Notes: generated by a model not told the origin, from the letters alone. A stretch of DNA of 35,108 nt from Candidatus Gastranaerophilales bacterium (GCA_028278305.1 JANQEP010000158.1:1-35108), one strand, 5' to 3'; positions 26,284-35,108 are shown, numbered from the stretch's first letter. A program made the numbers and translations.

Positions 26284-27657
26284 ATGAAACTAACCGGACT
26301 GCAGATATTTAAATACCTTCCCGGCGGAAAGAAAGAACCTGAAGCTAACTGCAAAAAATGCGGTTTTCCCACGTGTATGGCTTTTGCAATGAAGCTTGCA
26401 AAAGAAGAAACTACCATTGATAAATGCGGATATGTTTCTGATGAATTAAAAACACTCTTTGAAGAAGCAAGCCGGGTTCAACAGCGGGAAATAACCTTTG
26501 GTCCTCCTTACAGGCAGGTTAAAGTCGGTAATGAAACCGTGATGTTCCGGCATGATAAAAAATTTGTTAACCCTGTCTGTCTTGCTGTAAAACTTGAAAG
26601 CTCAGACAGCGATTTTAGCCAGAAATTCCTGAAAATTAAAAACTATTCAGTAGAAAGAGTCGGTGAAACCTTTATCCTGGATTCTATAGCACTTTTTGAC
26701 CGGGATGAAACTTTTGAACAAAAAGCAAAACAGGTTTCACAAGCCGGTATCCCTTTAATACTTGTAAGTAATAATTTTGAAAATCTGCAAAAAATTCTGG
26801 GTTCCCTCAAAGATTCCAGACCGCTGGTGTATTTTGAAAATAATGAAACCCAAAAAATAGCCGGGCTTCAAAAGGAATTTAAAGTGCCGGTGATTGTTTC
26901 GGGAAACTCCGTAGAAAAACTCGCAAACAACTCTTCTGCAGCCCTGGATAACAAGACTCAGGATATAGTCCTGAACCTAAACAAGCTGTCGCTGAAAAAT
27001 GTAGTGCAGGACCTTACATATATAAGAAGGGCAGCTATAGAAGATAAATTTAAGCCCCTGGGATTTCCGGTGATTGCTTTTCAGAAAGATTTTGACGAAA
27101 ACTCAACCGATCCCATAAACCATGGAATTATCGGTTCTGTTTTAATCTGTAAATATTCAAATATAGTGGTCCTGGATGATTTTAACGAAGCTGTAATTTA
27201 TGCCCTTATAACACTGAGGCAGAACATTTTCACTGACCCTGAAAAACCGCTTCAGATTGAACCGAAAGTGTATCCCATCGGCGAAGTTGATAAAAATTCC
27301 CCCGTGATAGTTACTACAAACTTTGCTCTGACTTATTTTACTGTTGCAGGGGAAATTGAATCTTCCGGCATATCTTCATATCTTGTGGTTACTCCTTCTG
27401 ACGGAATGAGCGTACTTACAGCGTGGTCAGCAGACAAGTTTAACGGTGAAATCATAGCAAAAGCCTTTAAAGAATACGGTGTGGCTGATCTTGTAGATCA
27501 CAGAAAACTTATAATTCCGGGACATGTATCCGGGTTAAAAGATGAAATTGAAGAGGAAATGCCTGAGTGGCAAGTAATTATCGGCGCTAATGAGGCTGTT
27601 GATATCGTGGAATTTTTAAGGCGTTATCGGGATAAACACCTGAATTTACAGGCATAA
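26284..27657 (+). CDS. acsC: Corrinoid iron-sulfur protein large subunit-like (acetyl-CoA decarbonylase/synthase gamma subunit, AcsC/CdhE family)
   Basis: N-terminal 4Fe-4S motif CKKCGFPTCMAFAMKLAKEETTIDKC; C-terminal corrinoid-binding-like SSYLVVTPSDGMSVLTAWSADKFNGEIIAKAFKEYGVADLVDHRKLIIPGHVSGLKDEIEEEMPEWQVIIGANEAVDIVEFL. Confidence 0.88.
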   Translation: MKLTGLQIFKYLPGGKKEPEANCKKCGFPTCMAFAMKLAKEETTIDKCGYVSDELKTLFEEASRVQQREITFGPPYRQVKVGNETVMFRHDKKFVNPVCLAVKLESSDSDFSQKFLKIKNYSVERVGETFILDSIALFDRDETFEQKAKQVSQAGIPLILVSNNFENLQKILGSLKDSRPLVYFENNETQKIAGLQKEFKVPVIVSGNSVEKLANNSSAALDNKTQDIVLNLNKLSLKNVVQDLTYIRRAAIEDKFKPLGFPVIAFQKDFDENSTDPINHGIIGSVLICKYSNIVVLDDFNEAVIYALITLRQNIFTDPEKPLQIEPKVYPIGEVDKNSPVIVTTNFALTYFTVAGEIESSGISSYLVVTPSDGMSVLTAWSADKFNGEIIAKAFKEYGVADLVDHRKLIIPGHVSGLKDEIEEEMPEWQVIIGANEAVDIVEFLRRYRDKHLNLQA

Positions 27658-27762
27658 TCTTGAATTTTATTATAATCCGGATAAAATATGTTTAGAATTA
27701 AAATACTTATTGTTTTGTTTGTTTATTGAGAACCCGGGAAGATAGAGAAAAGAGAGATTTAT

Positions 27763-28308
27763 ATGCAGAGTTTTAATGATTTAAAAATTGACAGTTCCTG
27801 GACACTTTTTCTGGACAGGGACGGGGTAATAAACAAGAGACTTATCAATGACTATGTTAAAAATATTGACGAATTTGAATTCCTGCCGGGCGTAGAAAAG
27901 TCAATAGCAAGGCTAACGAAGATTTTTGGAAAAATTTTTGTTGTCACAAACCAGCGGGGAATCGCAAGAAAACTTATGACGCTCGAAGATCTTCTGCTTA
28001 TAAATGATTTTATGCTCAGAAAAATTGAAAATGCAGGAGGGAAAATAGATAAAGTGTATTTTTGCCCCCATGACAGAAATGAGGGTTGCGGATGCAGAAA
28101 ACCGGCGCCGGGAATGGCTTTTAAAGCACAACAGGAGTTTTGCGGCATTGATTTTTCAAAGTCAATAATGGTCGGGGATACTGATTCTGATATTGAATTC
28201 GGTAAAAACGCCGGCATGATTACCGTGCATATTACTACTGAGGATGTGGGGGGATTAAAAGCCGGTTCTCTATACGAATTCACCAGGATGCTGACATTTC
28301 CCGGCTAA
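27763..28308 (+). CDS. gmhB: HAD-IIIA phosphatase, GmhB-like (D-glycero-D-manno-heptose 1,7-bisphosphate phosphatase)
   Basis: LFLDRDGVINKR, VVTNQRGIARKLMT, CPHDRNEGCGCRKPAPGM, MVGDTDSDIEFGKNAGM. Confidence 0.85.
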   Translation: MQSFNDLKIDSSWTLFLDRDGVINKRLINDYVKNIDEFEFLPGVEKSIARLTKIFGKIFVVTNQRGIARKLMTLEDLLLINDFMLRKIENAGGKIDKVYFCPHDRNEGCGCRKPAPGMAFKAQQEFCGIDFSKSIMVGDTDSDIEFGKNAGMITVHITTEDVGGLKAGSLYEFTRMLTFPG

Positions 28309-28426
28309 GCATTTGCTGAAAAATTTTTTCTTAAATGCTAAAATATGTGGGCAAAATATTTTTCCGCAAAAAAACTGCTCTTTATGTCGGGATTTTCTTA
28401 ATAAATAAAAAAATTTTAATGACAAT

Positions 28427-28885
28427 ATGGCAAAATCAGAAAAAATAATAGCTACAAACAAAAAAGCTTTTCATGACTATCATATATCTGAAAAGTTTCA
28501 GGCAGGCATAGTGCTTACCGGCACTGAAATAAAATCTGTCAGGGCTGGAAAAGTTAACTTTAAAGACAGTTTTGCCAGGATAGAAAACAGGGAAGTATGG
28601 CTTTATAATTCTCACATAAGCAAATACGAGATGGGGAATATTTATAACCACGATCCTGAGCGAAAAAGAAAGCTTTTACTGAAAAAAGAAGAAATAAGAA
28701 AGCTCGAGCAAAAACTTAAAGGAACCGGCGAGACGCTGGTGCCTTTAAAACTGTATCTTGTTAACGGCTGGGCAAAAATAGAAATCGGACTGGCAAAAGG
28801 TAAAAAAATGTATGATAAAAGAGAAGATATTGCAAGGAAATCCGCAAAGCGTGAAATGCAAAGAGCTGCAAAACATAAATATTAG
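28427..28885 (+). CDS. smpB: SsrA-binding protein SmpB
   Basis: [97 protein letters not shown]. Confidence 0.97.
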   Translation: MAKSEKIIATNKKAFHDYHISEKFQAGIVLTGTEIKSVRAGKVNFKDSFARIENREVWLYNSHISKYEMGNIYNHDPERKRKLLLKKEEIRKLEQKLKGTGETLVPLKLYLVNGWAKIEIGLAKGKKMYDKREDIARKSAKREMQRAAKHKY

Positions 28886-28894
28886 GAGTTTAAA

Positions 28895-29212
28895 ATGAGT
28901 TATTGTTTAGTATACACCCTTACAGACAATATTGATGAAGCGAAAAAGATTGCAAATGCCCTTGTTAAAGAAAAACTTGCGGCATGTTGCAATATAATTC
29001 ATAATTTAACCTCGGTTTATGAATGGAAAGATGAAATTTGTGAGGATTCCGAAATTTTGATTCTGGCTAAAACAAAGAAAAGCTTATTTGAAGAGGTAAA
29101 AAATTCTATAAGAAAAAACCATTCCTATGAATTACCCGCAATAATTATGTTACCGATTGAAACCGGTCTTAAGGATTTCCTCAACTGGATAGGGGAAAAT
29201 ACCCGGAAATAG
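28895..29212 (+). CDS. cutA: Divalent-cation tolerance protein CutA
   Basis: ANALVKEKLAACCNIIHNLTSVYEWKDEICEDSEILILAKTKKSLFEEV...HSYELPAIIMLPIETGLKDFLNWI. Confidence 0.95.
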   Translation: MSYCLVYTLTDNIDEAKKIANALVKEKLAACCNIIHNLTSVYEWKDEICEDSEILILAKTKKSLFEEVKNSIRKNHSYELPAIIMLPIETGLKDFLNWIGENTRK

Positions 29213-29305
29213 CCGTAACCGAACCGGAATGAGCCGATTTTAATTGAGGTTATTTAACTCTCGATATATAATTAAATAAATCAATTTTTACTGAAAAAAG
29301 CAAAA

Positions 29306-30568
29306 ATGTTTTTTATCTATAACACCTTATTAATAATATTTGCGGTAATTTTCAGCCCGGCAGCCGTTGTAGCTTTTTTAATTAAGCCTAAATTCCGTGC
29401 GGGGTTTTGGGAAAAAATCGGGTTTTACGATAAAAACAGGGCTCAAAAAAAATCAATATGGATACATGCGGTTTCTGTAGGCGAAATTAACGCGACAGAA
29501 TCGCTTATAAAACAGATTAAAAATAAATTTCCCGAATACAATCTTGTAGTTACCACAGTTACAGCGACAGGACAGGAAGTTGCAAATAAAAAACTCGGTA
29601 ATACAGCTGATGTGATTTCTTATTTTCCCTATGATTTCAGTTTTTCGGCAAAATCGGCAATAAAGGCATTTGACCCGGCTCTTGTCATAATAGCCGAAAC
29701 CGAAATCTGGCCCGGTTTTATAAACCAGGTACATAAAAAAAACATTCCGGTTATGCTGGTAAACGGCAGGATTTCACCCGGATCTTATAAAGGCTATAGA
29801 AAACTCAGGTTTTTCTTTGAAAAAGTACTGAAAAATTTCAGCCTTATATTAATGCAAACAGAAACTGACAGGCAAAGAATAATTGAAATCGGAGCTCCTT
29901 GTGAAATTACCGAAGTTATGGGGAATTTAAAATTTGATATAACCGGACTGCTTAATGAAAATGCGGTTAATGAGCTTAAAAATTCCATGGGAAACCGGGA
30001 TAATCGGGTTTTGACAGCCGGAAGCACTCATCAGGGAGAAGATGAAATCATTTTAAACGTCTATAGCAGGCTGAAAAATGATTTTTCCGATTTAAAGCTT
30101 CTGCTTGCCCCAAGACATCCGGAAAGAAATGAAAACGTACTTAATCTTATCAAAGCAGGCGGGTATAAATACGGACTAAGAAGCCAGCAACACGGTTTTG
30201 ACCGGGCTGATGTGATTTTACTTGATACCATGGGAGAGCTGGGGCAGCTCTATTCAATAAGTTACCTTGCTTTTATAGGCGGAAGTTTTTCCGGCACGGG
30301 CGGGCATAATCCTCTTGAGCCTGCAATATATGGTGTGCCTGTTATATCAGGACCTGCAGTATTTAATTTCAAGGATATTTACGGGTTTATGACCTCATCA
30401 GAAGCTGCAAAAATTGTAGAAGATGAGGAAAGTTTATATATTCAACTGAAAAACTACCTTCTGGATAAGGAAAAATATGACCGGGCAGGCAGAGCCTGTA
30501 TTGAGATTTTTGAAAAAAACAGGGGCGCTTTAAATTTTGCCATTGAGAAAATAAAGGAATTAACCTGA
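29306..30568 (+). CDS. waaA: 3-deoxy-D-manno-octulosonic acid transferase
   Basis: IWIHAVSVGEINATESLIKQI, VVTTVTATGQEVA, YFPYDFSFS, AETEIWPGFINQ, AGSTHQGEDEIIL, LAPRHPERNENV, FIGGSFSGTGGHNPLEPAIYGVPVISGP. Confidence 0.95.
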   Translation: MFFIYNTLLIIFAVIFSPAAVVAFLIKPKFRAGFWEKIGFYDKNRAQKKSIWIHAVSVGEINATESLIKQIKNKFPEYNLVVTTVTATGQEVANKKLGNTADVISYFPYDFSFSAKSAIKAFDPALVIIAETEIWPGFINQVHKKNIPVMLVNGRISPGSYKGYRKLRFFFEKVLKNFSLILMQTETDRQRIIEIGAPCEITEVMGNLKFDITGLLNENAVNELKNSMGNRDNRVLTAGSTHQGEDEIILNVYSRLKNDFSDLKLLLAPRHPERNENVLNLIKAGGYKYGLRSQQHGFDRADVILLDTMGELGQLYSISYLAFIGGSFSGTGGHNPLEPAIYGVPVISGPAVFNFKDIYGFMTSSEAAKIVEDEESLYIQLKNYLLDKEKYDRAGRACIEIFEKNRGALNFAIEKIKELT

Positions 30569-30659
30569 GCGCTAAAAGCGGTTTTTACCAGGAATTACTT
30601 TTTGTAAGTTTATAAAAAAACACTATGGCGGCTGGAGTCAGTATAATTTATAATTAAGT

Positions 30660-30694
30660 GGTAAAGAATAAAAACTTATGCATTTTAAAATTTT
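30660..30694 (+). repeat. 32-nt boundary motif copy 3
   Basis: GGTAAAGAATAAAAACTTATGCATTTTAAAATTTT abutting the ATG at 30695. Confidence 0.75.
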
Positions 30695-31198
30695 ATGAGC
30701 ATGTGTAAAAACTTAATTGCGGCTATTTTTGTCATAGTACTGTTTTATTCAGGAACAGTAAGCTGTTTGGCTTTTCAGTTTTATGAAGAAGATTTTGCTG
30801 TAATAAGCGGCAGGAAAATTTTTCTGGAAGTTGCTGATACTCCAAGAAAACAGGCTCAGGGACTGATGTATATAAAAAAACTCCCTGCAAATTACGGAAT
30901 GATATTTCTCTTTGACCGGGCAGAACCTCGTTCTTTCTGGATGAAAAACGTAGAAATCCCTCTTGATATTATATTTATCAAAAAAAATATCATAGTGGAT
31001 ATTCATAAAAATGTGCCTGTTAATAGTGAAAATAAAACCCTGATATATAAATCAGCCCGCAGGGCTGACTGTGTTATAGAGCTAAACGCCGGTTTCTGCG
31101 ATAAATATAATGTAAAACCCGGTGATAAAATCCTTTTAAGCAGAAGCATTTATTATAAATGGAAAAAAACTAAAATTACTAAAAAACAGGAAAATTAA
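30695..31198 (+). CDS. DUF192 family secreted protein
   Basis: Signal peptide, then LEVADTPRKQAQGLMYIKKLPANYGMIFLFDRAEPRSFWMKNVEIPLDIIFI. Confidence 0.85.
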   Translation: MSMCKNLIAAIFVIVLFYSGTVSCLAFQFYEEDFAVISGRKIFLEVADTPRKQAQGLMYIKKLPANYGMIFLFDRAEPRSFWMKNVEIPLDIIFIKKNIIVDIHKNVPVNSENKTLIYKSARRADCVIELNAGFCDKYNVKPGDKILLSRSIYYKWKKTKITKKQEN

Positions 31199-31199
31199 A

Positions 31200-31517
31200 T
31201 TGGAAGAAAAATTACTTAAAAAAATTGAAACAATAAAACAATCCGTAGAGCAGATGAAAATTGATGATATACAGGAAAACCCGGAATCTGCCTTTGAGCA
31301 GTTTCAATGCGACTGCTGCGGAGATACAAAAGCTTTTGCGGGATCAATAATCTATAAAGATTTCAGGCTCTGTAATGATTGTGTTCTTCTTGCAGAAACA
31401 GGGTTTGCTCTTGGAAAAATGAATGAAATTGAAGATTTAATAGAAAAAATGGAAGATAAACGGTTTGAAGTTGTATATAAATCAATATTTGAGCCTGATA
31501 AAAACAACCTGAATTAG
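31200..31517 (+). CDS. Hypothetical protein with a zinc-ribbon-like CxxC...CxxC motif
   Basis: TTG start two bases after the DUF192 stop; FQCDCCGDTKAFAGSIIYKDFRLCNDCVLLAETGFALGKM. Confidence 0.6.
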   Translation: MEEKLLKKIETIKQSVEQMKIDDIQENPESAFEQFQCDCCGDTKAFAGSIIYKDFRLCNDCVLLAETGFALGKMNEIEDLIEKMEDKRFEVVYKSIFEPDKNNLN

Positions 31518-31557
31518 CCGGTTTAAATGGCAAAAAATTCCCCGGCAAAAGCTAGCC

Positions 31558-33018
31558 TCAGGCTTTTTTCATGTTTTGCAAAGTCCTGTAATCGTTTAAA
31601 TACAAATAACCGATAGGAATATGAACGGGCTGTTGTTCTAAGGCATTCTGCGGAATATTGGCATGATGCACCTTTGGCATAAAACTGTCAGCTTCCATCC
31701 AGGACGGCGCAAAGTAATCGTGGTCATCAGTATCGTTATACTTAAACCAGAGTTTCCCTTTATTATCATATTTATAGCCGGTTAACAGGATTTCATGCCC
31801 CTGGGGCACTATAACATTGCCGTTTTTATCAACATCTATTAAAAAACCGGTAATTATATTATGCCCCTGATCAAGGGATTTTAAAAATTGTTTTTTGGTT
31901 TGCTCAAAGTCATAAGTGTAGTTTAATACTTTGGTTAAATCATTATCCAGTTCCATATACACTATAGGAATTTTTTTACTCTGACTGTCAACTATTGACT
32001 CTACAAATGCTATTTCAAACTGGTTAAGTCCCTCACCCTCCCCGACTTCCCCGGATCTTTTGTCAGTCAGTGAATTATAAGTTTTTCTGCTTCCAAGCTG
32101 CATAAAGGCTGACTGTATAAGAACATCAACCATTGAGCGGGTATTCTTTACCCTGGAATCTTCCTGTATATCAGCTCTTAAATAGGCGTTTTTATCAGGT
32201 TTTACGGTTACTTCAACAGTATCCCAGCCAATATTCCTGAAATCAGAATTTTGCCGGGTCAAAACAGCAAGAGATTCCATCATATCAGGGGAAAGATCAG
32301 AGTATTTCAGCCTTGTTTTAACACTTTTATTGACACTGGTAAGACCTTCTACATAGCGGACGAATTCCGCGGGTCTTCTATGAGCCAGGTTAAATTCTAT
32401 ACTGGCGGCAGCGCAGGTAGAGCCGTTTATATTAAATAAGTCTGAGTGTTTAATCGGATAATTATCGCTAATATCATAAGGATTAAAGTTTTTGCTTGTT
32501 CTTGCCTGCTGGATTTTTAACTGAAGTCTTTTATTTTCCGCTTCTATGATACTTGCCATCCTGTTAGAGGGAATTTTTCCCACCTTCTGGGTTATTAAAT
32601 AAGGATCATGCAGGGTTTTTAGTGTTTGTTCAGCTATATTTTTTTTATCAAACACAGGAACTCTCGGTTCAGTCATAATTGTATAGAGGTTCTCAAGGGT
32701 TGAAGTGCCGTCGTTTGAGTCTCTTGAGAGGAGTTTTCCGTTTTTGTAGAGCTGGTTTAAAAGAACCCTGCCCTCCTGGTCCAGGTCATTATTAATTTTT
32801 GCATACATTTCCCTGATATCAGGATAGGATTTTTGAGAGAAGTAAAGCCTGTTTTTAGCGGAATTAGCATGGGCAGACATACCTGTTTTCTTACCGGAAA
32901 CAGTCTGGTTGCTGGTATAATTATTATTGGGCAGAGCTGTCTCCTGCGTATTTTTGGCAGAATTATTTTTATATTGCTCTAAATAAATATTTATAAAATC
33001 AGTCATTTTTCCTAGCAT
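31558..33018 (-). CDS. Hypothetical protein, candidate papain-fold cysteine peptidase-like
   Basis: 486-aa ORF with NGSTCAAASIEFNLAHRRPAEFVRYVEGL (candidate Cys) and, ~200 aa later, GHEILLTGYKYDNKGKLWFKYNDTDDHDYF (candidate His and Asn/Asp). Confidence 0.6.
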   Translation of the reverse strand: MLGKMTDFINIYLEQYKNNSAKNTQETALPNNNYTSNQTVSGKKTGMSAHANSAKNRLYFSQKSYPDIREMYAKINNDLDQEGRVLLNQLYKNGKLLSRDSNDGTSTLENLYTIMTEPRVPVFDKKNIAEQTLKTLHDPYLITQKVGKIPSNRMASIIEAENKRLQLKIQQARTSKNFNPYDISDNYPIKHSDLFNINGSTCAAASIEFNLAHRRPAEFVRYVEGLTSVNKSVKTRLKYSDLSPDMMESLAVLTRQNSDFRNIGWDTVEVTVKPDKNAYLRADIQEDSRVKNTRSMVDVLIQSAFMQLGSRKTYNSLTDKRSGEVGEGEGLNQFEIAFVESIVDSQSKKIPIVYMELDNDLTKVLNYTYDFEQTKKQFLKSLDQGHNIITGFLIDVDKNGNVIVPQGHEILLTGYKYDNKGKLWFKYNDTDDHDYFAPSWMEADSFMPKVHHANIPQNALEQQPVHIPIGYLYLNDYRTLQNMKKA

Positions 33019-33118
33019 ACTCCCTGCTATAATTATAAAAACCTGAATTAACTAAAATTTGCCATGAAATTAAATAATTTGTAATAAAATTAACGAAATT
33101 TATAAGAAAGGATAAACC

Positions 33119-34405
33119 ATAGAACTCGGGCAAAACAGAATTTTTAAAGAAAAAAGCACTTGTAATATAAAGTTTAAACCCTTAAATTACCGGGAATTAA
33201 ACATTTCCCTCCAGCGGCTGGTCCGCTTTAGCAGTCCTTTTGATAAGCTGGAGAGGGTTTATAAGGAAATACTTCTGAAACATTCAATTGAGCCTAAAAT
33301 AAATTCCAGGGATTTCTGGAGTTATGATTTTTCAGAAATCAACAGGCTTTTTCAGCATATATGGAATGAATCCGTAAGAACCTCCGGGAAAAAAGAGAAA
33401 AATAATTACGGAATAAACCTCTATCTTGCTTTTGAGGAATTACGGGAATTCTCGGCAGCGGAGTTTTTGAAAAATTTAATTCAGTCAGGCAAGCTAAGCT
33501 ATTACCGTCCAAAAAAATATTTGCTCGAAGAGCCTGATTTCTGCAAAAAAGAACATTTAGCGGAAATAAAAGGAATTTTCAGAAGAGCCGGGCTTATTAA
33601 TACGGAATTTTTTGACAGTATAAGCGGTTTTAGTGAGATAGAAAAACTGTTCATTGCTTATAAAATGAAATTTCCTCCTGATATTCACGGATTTTTAAGT
33701 TTTTCAGAGGGCAAACCCTCTTTACCGGGAAATATTAAAAGGCTTATATGGCTGGATAAATTTATCCGGGAAGAAAACTTAAGTATTGATGATCCCGGGT
33801 TAAAGACAAAGCTTCAGGGTATTTATGCCCGGGCAAAAGAATACCGGCGGGAAAACAGCTCCATGAATCCTTTAGAGCTTCTCATACTTGCCGAAGGCAC
33901 GACTGAAGAAACTTTGCTTCCTGCATTTTCAGAACTGGCAGGAGTTGATTTTAATAAAAACGGAATAAAAATAATATCTTCCGGCGGAAAAAATCAGATG
34001 TTAAGGCTTTATGCCAAATTCTGCCGGGAAACAAACCTTCAGATACTTATGATATTTGATTCTGATGCTCATAAAGAAGCCGGATCACTAAAAGACTGTC
34101 TGCGAGAGACAGATGATATTTATATCATCCGGAAGGGGGAATTTGAGGATATTTTACCTGACAGCCTGGTATGCAGGGCAGTAAACCTTCATTACAGGCT
34201 TACAGGCAGGATAAATCCTGATGATATTGAGGGAGCAAAAAAGAAATCACAGGTTTTATACCGGCTCTGGAAGGAAAAAGGTTTTGGGGAGTTTAAAAAA
34301 GCTGAGTTTGCAAGGATTGTGGCAAAAAATATTAACAGACCAACTGATTTATCAGAAGAATTACGCACAATTTTTGAAAAAATCAGTAAAAAACTCAACT
34401 GTTAG
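33119..34405 (+). CDS. OLD-type TOPRIM domain-containing protein with uncharacterised N-terminal region; likely ATA start
   Basis: Track ORF 33467..34405 extends without stops to TAA at 33113-33115; AAGAAAGGA lies just upstream of ATA at 33119. TOPRIM-like LLILAEGTTEETLLPAFSELAG...ISSGGKNQM...LQILMIFDSDAHKEAGS. Confidence 0.65.
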   Translation: MELGQNRIFKEKSTCNIKFKPLNYRELNISLQRLVRFSSPFDKLERVYKEILLKHSIEPKINSRDFWSYDFSEINRLFQHIWNESVRTSGKKEKNNYGINLYLAFEELREFSAAEFLKNLIQSGKLSYYRPKKYLLEEPDFCKKEHLAEIKGIFRRAGLINTEFFDSISGFSEIEKLFIAYKMKFPPDIHGFLSFSEGKPSLPGNIKRLIWLDKFIREENLSIDDPGLKTKLQGIYARAKEYRRENSSMNPLELLILAEGTTEETLLPAFSELAGVDFNKNGIKIISSGGKNQMLRLYAKFCRETNLQILMIFDSDAHKEAGSLKDCLRETDDIYIIRKGEFEDILPDSLVCRAVNLHYRLTGRINPDDIEGAKKKSQVLYRLWKEKGFGEFKKAEFARIVAKNINRPTDLSEELRTIFEKISKKLNC

Positions 34406-34443
34406 AAGCGGTCTCAAAAGTGCCTTACTTTGAGACCGCTTCG
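34406..34443. terminator. Bidirectional terminator between convergent genes
   Basis: Perfect 13-bp stem AAGCGGTCTCAAA (34406-34418) / TTTGAGACCGCTT (34429-34441). Confidence 0.65.
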
Positions 34444-34463
34444 TTCGGTTAAAGTTAAAAAGC

Positions 34464-34859
34464 TTACTGTTGCACTTCCTGAGGAATGAAAAGCGGTGCA
34501 ACCTTATAATTTCTCTGGGAAACAAGCTCTTCATCCCTATAAACATAGAATTTTACATATCTTGTTTCTTCTTTAAGAGTAACTTTCATATTCGGGGCAA
34601 AAGCATTATATACAAAATCTTCACCGGGAATTTTTACTTCTGTTTTTCCAAGCTCATAAAGCTCATTGTCATCAGTCCTGACTTTTATGGTTATAGTGTA
34701 ATCACCTTCTTCCCAGCCTGGTCCGCATATGGCAACCAGGTCAAAATAAGCTTCTGAAGGCAGCTGCATTACCAGAAATTGATCTATTATATTGATACAG
34801 CTAAGTTTATTATTTTTGTAAGTAATATTTTCCGCAAGTATAAGATATTGACTTTCCAT
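34464..34859 (-). CDS. Hypothetical protein (possibly DUF6941-like)
   Basis: 131-aa ORF, MESQYLILAENITYKNNKLSCINIIDQFLVMQLPSEAYFDLVAICGPGWEEGDYTITIKVRTDDNELYELGKTEV...; family assignment from general resemblance only. Confidence 0.65.
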   Translation of the reverse strand: MESQYLILAENITYKNNKLSCINIIDQFLVMQLPSEAYFDLVAICGPGWEEGDYTITIKVRTDDNELYELGKTEVKIPGEDFVYNAFAPNMKVTLKEETRYVKFYVYRDEELVSQRNYKVAPLFIPQEVQQ

Positions 34860-34979
34860 TTTGCGTTTTCTCCTTTTATATAATGACTTTTACCATAATT
34901 ACCATACCAATGATATCAATAATATCACAAATTACTATTAGCATATAAGGTAAAAAAATAAAGGAACAAATTCCCGCGT

Positions 34980-35108
34980 ATTTCATAAAATACAATTCGT
35001 GATTCGATTTAAATAACCTGAATCTCTAATTAGCCAAAAGCCAGGATATGACTGAGCAATATTTGTTTGCGAAGCGGGAGCGTAAAATGGTCCGGCTTTG
35101 CCGGTCAT
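34980..35108. repeat. Dispersed GC-rich repeat element (truncated by window end)
   Basis: CAATTCGTGATTCGATTTAAATAACCTGAA...GATATGACTGAGCAA...GCGAAGCGGGAGCG shares modules with the elements at 1360-1480 and 25001-25185. Confidence 0.5.

Noticed and set aside
33119-34859. Defence island built around the OLD-like TOPRIM gene
   Set aside because: No partner helicase, ATPase or methylase is adjacent; the only neighbours are a peptidase-like gene and a small hypothetical gene.
1-35108. CRISPR array, tRNA, rRNA or tmRNA genes
   Set aside because: No regularly spaced direct repeats and no recognisable tRNA T-arm/acceptor or rRNA/tmRNA motifs were seen on either strand; a tRNAscan or Infernal run would be decisive.

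Overview
AT-rich bacterial chromosomal window. The gene content (SepF, flagellar FliO/FlgE/FlgD/FliK/FliJ, WaaA/LPS genes, anaerobe-type oxidoreductases) suggests a Melainabacteria/Vampirovibrionia-like lineage, but that placement is tentative because no search could be run. Most of the window is housekeeping: pgi, sepF, a YggS/PLPBP protein, a TreT-like glycosyltransferase, a GDP-mannose pyrophosphorylase, a GltB-GXGXG/GltD/ferredoxin fusion, DAHP synthase, acyl-CoA dehydrogenase, dnaN, a family 2 glycosyltransferase, rimI, bioY, a flagellar cluster, a PiT transporter, an orphan AcsC-like corrinoid protein, gmhB-like, smpB, cutA, waaA and DUF192. No rRNA, tRNA, CRISPR array or intact mobile element was recognised. 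The most notable signals are: (1) a likely replication origin next to dnaN, with five perfect TTTTCTACA (DnaA-box-like) sites in about 240 bp; (2) several nested-inverted-repeat elements of about 140-200 bp resembling MITEs; (3) a 32-nt motif conserved in three copies except at two positions, plus a second palindromic 25-mer family, both at gene boundaries; (4) an OLD/TOPRIM-like gene whose reading frame extends 116 codons upstream of the supplied ORF and appears to start at ATA; (5) an orphan full-length AcsC-like protein; (6) a Cys-rich secreted protein built from 12-aa repeats; (7) a candidate papain-fold peptidase. I found no clear multi-gene novel system such as a defence island or biosynthetic cluster.
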